Shown: positions 1 through 5,453 of the stretch, in pieces
Layout of the letters: each line of letters begins with the position of its first letter
How positions within the stretch are numbered: position 1 is the stretch's first letter
Assembly: GCA_002366545.1 (NCBI GenBank)
Contig: DFBH01000012.1
Coordinates: 1 to 8,488, forward strand
Source of the DNA: Candidatus Oleimmundimicrobium americanum
GTDB taxonomy: Bacteria > Actinomycetota > Aquicultoria > UBA3085 > Oleimmundimicrobiaceae
Length of the DNA: 8,488 nt
Direction of reading: 5' to 3'
The notes under the pieces: model-generated
The model's input: only the letters and a program-made list of their open reading frames with translations
Databases searched by the model: none
What the model was told of the DNA's origin: nothing
Made by a program: the position numbers and the translations under genes

Positions 1-384
1 GCGATAAATCTTTTGACAGAGGCCTCCGCTAAAAATAGGTTTTCTCACCTCTCGGAAACCTCAAACGGAGAAATAGTTACAAGGGAAATTAAGGAAAAAG
101 GATTTCCCGAAATCGTCTACTCAAGATTGAAAACCTCGGTTAAAAAGAGACTCCGTCCACCTACAGTCTTCCAATTGGCAATGAGGTCCGTGGATTTAAT
201 GCAAAGAGAATTATCTGAAGCAAAAATACAATTTGCTGATTTTGTTATCGCTCCTCAAATAGACGATGTTTCATACTATAACTTCCCCAAAGCAAAAGAG
301 CTTATAACATTAGGAGAACGAGCTGCAGAAAAAGCCATACCAGATATTAAAAAAATTTTGGAAATGAACTTTGAGAAATCTTAG
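1..384 (+). CDS. Patatin-like phospholipase (NTE/RssA type), C-terminal part, 5' truncated by window edge
   Basis: The reading frame is open from base 1 to the TAG at 382-384. The first residues read AINLLTEA, so the TTG at 13 is an internal codon and the true start lies outside the window. No catalytic motif is inside the window. Identity comes from gap-free similarity (about two-thirds identical by eye over about 125 residues) to the minus-strand gene at the other end, which does retain the patatin DGG motif and the GADVVIAVNL strand. Shared blocks are GFPEI.YSR, PPTVFQ, RSVDLMQ, AKIQFAD, IDDVSYY and LGERAAE. Patatin-like proteins are Ser-Asp dyad lipid acyl hydrolases. The segment seen here would be the helical tail after the catalytic Asp. 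The gene converges on the alpha/beta hydrolase and the two coding regions overlap by 4 bp at their stops. Family call is firm; substrate unknown. Confidence 0.8.
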   Translation, partial: AINLLTEASAKNRFSHLSETSNGEIVTREIKEKGFPEIVYSRLKTSVKKRLRPPTVFQLAMRSVDLMQRELSEAKIQFADFVIAPQIDDVSYYNFPKAKELITLGERAAEKAIPDIKKILEMNFEKS

Positions 385-1196
385 CTTGTCACTTGGTTAT
401 CTTGCCTTAAAAATGGAATTGCACTTTGACAAGATAGGAAATGTGTTAATGAATTTTTGAAAGCCTCAAATTTTTCATGAATAAGGTTGTGTCCGGCATT
501 TTCAATCATAGTAAATTTCTTCAATCCTTTGGGAGGAAGACCAACCACACTCTTTTTATTGTCTCCCCAAACGAACAAAGAAGGGATTTTAATTTTTTTT
601 AATTCATCTTCAAGATTTATTTTCGTAATTTCTTTTAAACTACCAAAAGACGCATATTTGCTCATCTTTTGAATATCTTTAAAGTATGTTAAGCACTTTA
701 ACTTTTCTTCACTCTTAGCAAAGAGATACTTAATCCAGCATCCCAATTCAAGTACCTTTAAAGAATGGAGGATGTTTTTTATCCCGGGAGCACTTAAAAT
801 GCTGAAAAGACGTTTTTTTCTCACAGGCTTACAAACCGGTTCTATTGCAATTAACGCTTTGAATTTTTCAGGTTTATTGGCCGCCAATTGCACGGCGATA
901 GAACCTCCGTAGGAGTGACCCATCAAAATTGGTTTCTCAATATTTAAACTATCGAGAAAACCATCAACAAATTTTGATTGTTCCGGAATTGAATAACCTA
1001 TGTTGGGTTTATCAGATAAACCAAAACCCGGCAAATCGAGGGCATAAACTTTGAAGATTTTTGAGAAATGCTCTATGGTTTCTTTCCAATAATTGGAAGA
1101 GGTTAATCCTCCGTGGAGAAGAACCATGTTCTTCCCTGAACCTTTAACTCTATAATGTAAATCATATCCTGCTACTTTAATAAACTTGCTTTTCAA
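381..1196 (-). CDS. Alpha/beta-fold hydrolase
   Basis: A 271-residue alpha/beta hydrolase with all the expected landmarks: the oxyanion-hole HGG at about residues 28-30, DLPGFGLSD at 54-62, the nucleophile elbow GHSYGG with Ser95, a GD pair giving Asp212 as the likely acid, and GHN with His236 as the catalytic base. A basic, helical cap region lies between about 120 and 195. There is no signal peptide, so it is probably cytosolic. The family covers esterases, lipases, C-C hydrolases and haloperoxidases; the exact substrate cannot be read here, though the lipid-gene neighbourhood makes an ester or acylglycerol plausible. The start is TTG at 1196, supported by GGAG 8 bases upstream. The gene is 66 bp downstream of plsY and has a good promoter of its own. 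About 15 residues after the usual C-terminal helix run into the stop of the convergent patatin gene. Confidence 0.88.
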   Translation of the reverse strand: MKSKFIKVAGYDLHYRVKGSGKNMVLLHGGLTSSNYWKETIEHFSKIFKVYALDLPGFGLSDKPNIGYSIPEQSKFVDGFLDSLNIEKPILMGHSYGGSIAVQLAANKPEKFKALIAIEPVCKPVRKKRLFSILSAPGIKNILHSLKVLELGCWIKYLFAKSEEKLKCLTYFKDIQKMSKYASFGSLKEITKINLEDELKKIKIPSLFVWGDNKKSVVGLPPKGLKKFTMIENAGHNLIHEKFEAFKNSLTHFLSCQSAIPFLRQDNQVTS

Positions 1197-1229
1197 ATAA
1201 CTTTCTCCAAAATGTTAATAACTTAAAAA

Positions 1230-1258
1230 ATTTTACCACTTTTGGCCGCTTAGCTCAA
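1230..1258 (-). promoter_or_regulatory. Putative sigma-70-type promoter for the alpha/beta hydrolase gene
   Basis: On the minus strand, TTGAGC (1258-1253, 4 of 6 to the -35 consensus) is followed after exactly 17 bases by TAAAAT (1235-1230, 5 of 6 to the -10 consensus). Transcription would begin near 1223, leaving about 27 bases before the TTG start at 1196, with GGAG in between. It lies in the short gap after plsY, so the hydrolase may be transcribed independently as well as by read-through. Prediction from sequence only. Confidence 0.45.
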
Positions 1259-1262
1259 ATTT

Positions 1263-1868
1263 TTATAACTTTACCTTGAGTTTAAAGTATTTTTCCAAAA
1301 ATTGAACCACTTCCGCCGGATGTCTAACCACAGCACTCCTTATCATGATAAAAATTCCCATTAAAAAAATATATAGACTCAGGTCAATATTCTTTGCAAA
1401 AAACAAAGTGTACAAGAAAACTCCGATGAAAGCCGCATATTGCACCCCATCGTTTGAACGAGTAAGAAAATAGCCCAAAAACCAACAGGGAAAAACCACC
1501 AAAAAAGCTTTGGGGATAAGGACAAGAAGAATACCGTAAGCCGTATTTACCCCGACGCCGCCTTTAAACTTTAAATAAACGGGGAACATGTGTCCGAGCA
1601 AAGCAGCAAGCCCCACCAAATACTGACCAAATATTCCTACGCCAATTTCCCTGGCTACCAAAACAGGAATAGCTCCTTTGGCAATATCGCCAACACCGGT
1701 AAGAATTCCCTCCATGATTCCGCCACACTTAAAGGCATTAGCCATGCCCGGATTTTTGGTGCCCACTTCCCTCAAGTCCACACCCTTGGTCACTTTACAA
1801 ATATAATAAGCAAACATTATGGAACCCAAAAGATAAGCAAAAATTGCACAAATTGCAGTTTTAACCAT
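1263..1868 (-). CDS. plsY: PlsY-like acyl-phosphate:glycerol-3-phosphate acyltransferase, variant motifs
   Basis: A 201-residue, strongly hydrophobic membrane protein of the PlsY family, usual length about 190-220. PlsY transfers an acyl group from acyl-phosphate to glycerol-3-phosphate to make lysophosphatidic acid, the first step of phospholipid synthesis. Visible signatures are AYLLGSIMFAY at 11-21, GTKNPGMANAFK at 36-47 (motif 1, usually GSGNxGATNxxR), D61 with KG64-65 (motif 2) and GHMFPVYLKFKGGVGVNT at 92-109 (motif 3, usually ending FKGGKGVAT). Several usually conserved residues differ: Ser to Thr, Gly to Lys, Ala-Thr to Met-Ala and Arg to Lys in motif 1, and Lys to Val in motif 3. It is therefore a divergent subfamily member and the activity is not certain. 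ATG at 1868 is preceded by GAGGT, which overlaps the stop of the DegV gene only 7 bases upstream, pointing to translational coupling. Confidence 0.85.
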   Translation of the reverse strand: MVKTAICAIFAYLLGSIMFAYYICKVTKGVDLREVGTKNPGMANAFKCGGIMEGILTGVGDIAKGAIPVLVAREIGVGIFGQYLVGLAALLGHMFPVYLKFKGGVGVNTAYGILLVLIPKAFLVVFPCWFLGYFLTRSNDGVQYAAFIGVFLYTLFFAKNIDLSLYIFLMGIFIMIRSAVVRHPAEVVQFLEKYFKLKVKL

Positions 1869-1875
1869 ATTTTAT

Positions 1876-2739
1876 CTACCTCGTTTCAACCGGGAATGGT
1901 AAGTAAGCTATACTCCAAGCACCAGCGCCCACAAAAGTAGAGGTGGAACAACCGGCCTCGGAAACTATAATTTCAGAATCAAATTTTTCCTCAAGTAATT
2001 TCTTTAAAGCCAGAACTATCTGCTCATTCCAGGCGTGAACCAACAAAAAACTTGCCTTTTTGCTCCCTTTGGCCCGCAGATCCTCTTCAATTATCTTAAC
2101 CATCATCTCATTAGCCTGGAGCTCGCTTCTTACCTTGGTAACTGCCTTTACCTCACCATCTTCAATGGTTAAGATGGGGGTAACCTTAAAGACGGAACTC
2201 ATAAGTGCCTTAGCCTTCCCTATTCTTCCACTACGATTAAGGTAGTCCAAAGTCTTAAATCCAAAGAGCACTTCGACGTTGGCTTTCAACCACTCTATAT
2301 ACTCCAATATCTTATCAACATCGTCACAACGAGCAGTATATTTTGCCGCCTCCAGGACAATCAACCCAACTGCCGTAGCCGCCTGACGAGTATCAACCAC
2401 TTCAACCCTCATATCTTTAACCATAGCTTTCGCCTGGACAGCAACATTATAATCAGCACCAAAAGTTGAAGAGTGAGGTAAAATGATAACGGCTTCAGCT
2501 TTTTCTCTTAATCTTTCACAAACATCAACTACTTCTGCCCGATTTATAGCTGTAGTTCTGGGAAGCAATTTTTCAACTTCAACTTTTTGGTAGAAATCCT
2601 CCCTGGTGATATCGACGCAGTCCTTATAAGTCTTATCCCCAAGCACAATGGTATGAGGAATAACAACTATTCCATACTTTTCGGCTAAATCCTTGGGAAC
2701 ATCCACATCACCCGTTGTAATCATCCAAATTTTGTTCAT
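1876..2739 (-). CDS. DegV family protein, FakB-like fatty-acid-binding protein
   Basis: A 287-residue DegV-family protein. FakB-type members bind one fatty acid and present its carboxylate to FakA for phosphorylation. Family landmarks in order: the N-terminal strand WMITTGDVDVPKDLA (usually with a TDS), GIVVIPHTI, the TSQPS-like loop as RTTAIN at 61-66, the SGTY loop as HSSTFGADYN at 89-98, VVDTRQAATAVG at 114-125, and LDYLNRSGRIGKAKAL at 164-179 with the well-kept SGRI. The C-terminal HTGPG signature is replaced by FVGAG at 269-273, so the histidine that contacts the carboxylate in characterised FakB proteins is Phe. Two starts are possible. GTG at 2745 would sit 1 base from the Shine-Dalgarno, whereas ATG at 2739 is 7 bases from AGGAGG, so ATG is chosen. 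It lies directly downstream of fakA, which supports a FakB-like role, but the ligand is uncertain given the changed loops. Confidence 0.88.
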   Translation of the reverse strand: MNKIWMITTGDVDVPKDLAEKYGIVVIPHTIVLGDKTYKDCVDITREDFYQKVEVEKLLPRTTAINRAEVVDVCERLREKAEAVIILPHSSTFGADYNVAVQAKAMVKDMRVEVVDTRQAATAVGLIVLEAAKYTARCDDVDKILEYIEWLKANVEVLFGFKTLDYLNRSGRIGKAKALMSSVFKVTPILTIEDGEVKAVTKVRSELQANEMMVKIIEEDLRAKGSKKASFLLVHAWNEQIVLALKKLLEEKFDSEIIVSEAGCSTSTFVGAGAWSIAYLPFPVETR

Positions 2740-2745
2740 TTGCAC

Positions 2746-2753
2746 CCCTCCTC
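2746..2753 (-). promoter_or_regulatory. Ribosome binding site deciding the DegV-family start
   Basis: GAGGAGGG on the minus strand begins immediately after the fakA stop (TAA, 2756-2754). The core AGGAGG (2752-2747) is 7 bases from ATG at 2739 but only 1 base from the upstream in-frame GTG at 2745, so ATG at 2739 is preferred. Confidence 0.7.
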
Positions 2754-4340
2754 TTATTCTGCCGACAAAATAAAATAAAAATAAGGTTGCCCCCCATAAT
2801 AAGTTTGAATTTCCAAGTCAGGATATTTTTTTGTCGTGATATCGCCCAGTTCTTTTAATACATCATCGGACACTTCCTGGCCTTGGTAAATTGTTAAAAG
2901 ACGGTTGCTCATTTGCAGTTTATCTATTACCTCTTCTGCTACAGGAATGACCTCTCTGCCTCGAGCCACCAAATCTCCTTCAAACAACCCCAGTATATCG
3001 CCTTTTTTAAAAACCAAATTGCGATAGCGGCCCTTTTTGACAGCGTAAGTAACCTCTCCTGTCATAATTTTCTTCGATGCAGCACACATCTTTTTTACAT
3101 TTTTTTCGGAGCTTTTCTCCGAATCAAAAGATAAGAGGGCCGCTATCCCCTGAGGAATAGAAACGGTGGGTACGATGTAAATCCTTTTTTCGATCTTTAA
3201 TTGAGCGCTTTTAGCCATCGGTATCAAGTTACTGTCGTTGGTTAAAACGATAACTTCGTTAGCGGTAACATCATCAATAACTTTAACTATCTCTCTTACG
3301 CTGGGATTCATTAATTTCTTGCACAATAAAACATCGGCCCCGAGGTCTCTAAATATATCAGCCATCCCTTCCCCCATTGTGATAGCCACAACCTTCGTAG
3401 GTGATGTAACTTCACTTACTTGAATGAAAAGATTTTCGCTTTGTGCCCTCATATCATCTATTTTTTGATGAAGAACAGTTCCTATTTTAGAGCATTGCAA
3501 GATGACGCTCTTTGGATGATTGCTGTGCAGATGAAGTTTAATTAAATCACCCGATTTGCTAACGGCGAGGGAGTCGGAATATTTTTTAAGTTTTCTCGTT
3601 ACTTCGGATACTTTGCCCGTTTCGTCCCTTACAACGCACTCCACACAATACCGATAATCTAAATCCTCTTTTCTTTTTTTAATATACTTTGCCAAACTTC
3701 CGGAAATAATTTCTTTTACAGCAGCCAGTTTCCCTCCTTTAAATGAAGTGAGCATGGCCTCGAGCATTAAAACAAATCCTTGCCCTCCGGCATCGACCAC
3801 ACCCGCGTCCTTAAGCACCGGCAATAACTCAGGAGTTCGTTCCAAACTCTCCTTAGCTTTAACTAAAACATGCTCCCACAATTTTATAACATCTGATTCT
3901 TTTTCAGCCCAAGAGGAAACCTCTTCGGCCGTTTCTCTCGCCACAGTTAAAATGGTCCCTTCCACAGGCTTTTCCATACTTTTATAAGCCCAATCCGAAG
4001 CTACTTTGAAAGCCAACACTAACTCCTTGGAACCTATCTTTTCTTTTCCTTTTAAATTATCCGCAAAACCTTCGATCCATTGAGAAAGAATGGCGCCGGA
4101 ACATCCCCTGGCCGACATCAAAGCCTCTTCGGCAATGGTTTCAGCAACGTGAGAAAGGTTATCATCTGTTTCTTGAAGTCCCTCGGCTACGCCTTGTAAT
4201 GTAAGAGACATATTTATACCGGTATCCCCATCAGGAACGGGGAAAACATTTAGGATATTAATTTGTTCTTTATTATTAAAAATGTGGTCAGCCGCTAAAA
4301 GCACGGCTTTTTTAAGCATTGCACCATCTATGAATTCCAA
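2754..4340 (-). CDS. fakA: Fatty acid kinase catalytic subunit FakA-like (DAK2 domain, YloV family)
   Basis: A protein of about 528 residues that phosphorylates FakB-bound fatty acids to acyl-phosphate. Numbering below is from the alternative start TTG at 4349 (531 residues). The N-terminal DAK2 domain (about 1-210) carries NVFPVPDGDTG at 34-44, with Mg/ATP-binding Asp40 and Asp42, then ARGCSGAILSQ at 80-90 (usually RGNSG), GTILTV at 131-136 and DAGGQGFV at 186-193. The middle domain has YCVEC at 234-238 and LHLHSNHP at 272-279, matching the Cys and paired His expected for its metal site. The C-terminal EDD-type domain, about 310-531, ends in GGQPYFYFILSAE, typical of the family. The start at TTG 4340 is favoured because AGGAG lies 10 bases away, against 1 base for TTG 4349, and it gives the family-like N-terminus MEFIDG. 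It is followed by the DegV gene after a 14-base gap. Confidence 0.92.
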   Translation of the reverse strand: MEFIDGAMLKKAVLLAADHIFNNKEQINILNVFPVPDGDTGINMSLTLQGVAEGLQETDDNLSHVAETIAEEALMSARGCSGAILSQWIEGFADNLKGKEKIGSKELVLAFKVASDWAYKSMEKPVEGTILTVARETAEEVSSWAEKESDVIKLWEHVLVKAKESLERTPELLPVLKDAGVVDAGGQGFVLMLEAMLTSFKGGKLAAVKEIISGSLAKYIKKRKEDLDYRYCVECVVRDETGKVSEVTRKLKKYSDSLAVSKSGDLIKLHLHSNHPKSVILQCSKIGTVLHQKIDDMRAQSENLFIQVSEVTSPTKVVAITMGEGMADIFRDLGADVLLCKKLMNPSVREIVKVIDDVTANEVIVLTNDSNLIPMAKSAQLKIEKRIYIVPTVSIPQGIAALLSFDSEKSSEKNVKKMCAASKKIMTGEVTYAVKKGRYRNLVFKKGDILGLFEGDLVARGREVIPVAEEVIDKLQMSNRLLTIYQGQEVSDDVLKELGDITTKKYPDLEIQTYYGGQPYFYFILSAE

Positions 4341-4350
4341 ATTACCCAAA

Positions 4351-4355
4351 CTCCT
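4351..4355 (-). promoter_or_regulatory. Ribosome binding site deciding the fakA start
   Basis: AGGAG on the minus strand is 10 bases from TTG at 4340 and only 1 base from TTG at 4349. There is no in-frame ATG between it and the IDG motif. The longer reading would put the Shine-Dalgarno against the start codon, so TTG 4340 is preferred, without certainty. Confidence 0.5.
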
Positions 4356-4376
4356 TTTTTATGTAGTTAATAAACC

Positions 4377-4553
4377 TTATTCGTCGGAGCTAAGGATGCC
4401 GGCAATAAATAATACCGCGCCTCCGCCTAAAAGAAACAGGGCAACACATCCTTTAATCAATACGTAAAGCTCATCCCACCAATATGCGGCAATACCATAA
4501 ATGCCAAGAGCTACTAAAATAACACCTAAAAGCAATTCAAGGTATCTATTCAC
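4377..4553 (-). CDS. Small two-helix membrane protein, 58 residues, unknown function
   Basis: A short open frame from GTG at 4553 to TAA at 4379-4377, preceded by a perfect AGGAGG (4566-4561) at 7-base spacing. The product begins MNRYLELLLG and has two hydrophobic stretches, about residues 5-23 and 33-53, separated by a short AYWWDELY turn that carries the aromatic and acidic residues. The second helix is Gly-rich (LLGGGAVLF) and the tail SSDE is acidic. I do not recognise a family. The gene starts 66 bp after the broken cofE and ends 36 bp before the favoured fakA start, so it is probably the first gene of the fakA-fakB-plsY transcript. A small membrane partner for the lipid enzymes downstream is one possibility, but only inference. 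Its strong translation signal and protein-like composition make chance unlikely. Confidence 0.7.
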   Translation of the reverse strand: MNRYLELLLGVILVALGIYGIAAYWWDELYVLIKGCVALFLLGGGAVLFIAGILSSDE

Positions 4554-4586
4554 CTTAATTCCTCCTTTTTTAAATAACTTTTCTAC

Positions 4587-4615
4587 TCTATAAATTCCTT
4601 ATCTTTCTTTTACAA
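4587..4615 (-). promoter_or_regulatory. Putative sigma-70-type promoter for the small-protein/fakA/fakB/plsY operon
   Basis: TTGTAA (4615-4610, 4 of 6 to consensus) is followed after 17 bases by TATAGA (4592-4587, 4 of 6) on the minus strand. Transcription would start near 4580, ahead of the AGGAGG and GTG of the 58-residue gene. It lies in the 66-bp gap after the cofE remnant and would allow the lipid genes to be expressed independently of the upstream broken gene. Moderate match only. Confidence 0.35.
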
Positions 4616-4619
4616 TCCT

Positions 4620-5453
4620 TCATTTAAACAACTCTGCCCATTTCATTATAAAAAATGACCAAGCTCCCGCCCAAAATCCTGATGCCAACATTCCCCGGGA
4701 ATGCTTGAGCGAACCGCTTCCCTCATCGCTTACTTCATAAGAAAGACCTCTTAAAATTACAACAGGAATCCCCTCGTCCGTCTGTCCGAACAACAAAGCA
4801 GCCGCCGAGGTTACTAAATCAGCTAAAGCATCGATGCCCCCAAACTTTGGACTTTCCAAATCTGCCCTTTTTGCCAAACTGGTAGCGCAGAGGTTCCATC
4901 CCGGCCACTCCGACAGCGATATCTGCCGTGCCCTGTCTTAATATCCTAGTTTCAGTGTCAACCAAAAGGAAAAGGACGGCCACTTTTTTACCGGTTAACT
5001 TAAGTATCTCTTGGCGTAATTGTCTCGCTATTTCATCGGGGTCGGATGGAAGAAAAGAAGCCATGTTCTCTTTGAGATTTGAACAGTCAACTCCCGCATT
5101 CGTACAAATAAGCCCACTTGGAACCTCGGTTAATAGAAGGGGCAGGAGTTTAAAACCTCTTTTAAATCTTCGGGTGCGATCCCCCGCGCAAATACCATTT
5201 TTCTCTAAACTTCCGATAGACATCTTTGAGAGATATTTCGCGCAAGAGCTCTCTTGCTCGACATAATTTTTTCTAAATTCTCAACCAGCCCCATTGCCTT
5301 GGAGACAATCTTTGAGGTAATGATGATAATATCCCTTTCCTTTATTCCTACCATCTCGCCTTTTGCCGCAGAAACAATTAGTTCGGCCAAATTATCGCCG
5401 GCTGAAACTTCAGGTATAGTTTGCAAGCCAAAAAATTCAATTTTTTGTCCCAC
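4620..5453 (-). pseudogene. cofE: Coenzyme F420-0:L-glutamate ligase (CofE), frameshifted
   Basis: CofE adds gamma-linked glutamates to the deazaflavin cofactor F420-0. Three fragments in two frames rebuild one protein of about 278 codons, near the usual 250. Piece 1 (5453-5205) has SAGDNLAELI and the signature ITSKIVSKAMG, then hits TAG at 5207-5205. Piece 2 carries LICTNAGVDCSNL, LPSDPDEIARQLR and DIAVGVAGMEPLR. Piece 3, ending in TGA at 4622-4620, carries FGGIDALADLV and GQTDEGIPVVILRGL. One added C in the run at 5139-5142 joins the piece-1 frame (read through TAG) to piece 2 as NSCPLLLTEVPSG. Removing one A near 4846-4848 joins piece 2 to piece 3 as FGKSKFGGIDALAD. The two shifts compensate. 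The usual DTxGR reads DTETR and the Asp usual in GKKD is Gly, which hints at decay. The start GTG at 5453 has GAGGT upstream and overlaps the flippase-like gene by 17 bp. Confidence 0.85.

Noticed and set aside
1590..1940. Plus-strand open frame of 116 codons
   Set aside because: It lies antisense to plsY and the end of the DegV gene, both of which have clear family motifs. Its product has no recognisable features.
4819..5223. Reading the three minus-strand fragments in 4620-5453 as separate small genes
   Set aside because: Their motifs follow CofE order and join into one normal-length protein after two single-base corrections. The apparent internal starts lack proper ribosome binding sites.
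4928..5266. Plus-strand open frame of 112 codons antisense to cofE
   Set aside because: The minus strand carries unmistakable CofE motifs here even though it is frameshifted. The plus-strand product shows no family motif and is probably a shadow.
5205..5290. Programmed frameshift as the explanation for the broken cofE
   Set aside because: There is no slippery heptamer with a downstream structure, and an in-frame TAG must be read through as well. Decay or sequencing error is simpler.
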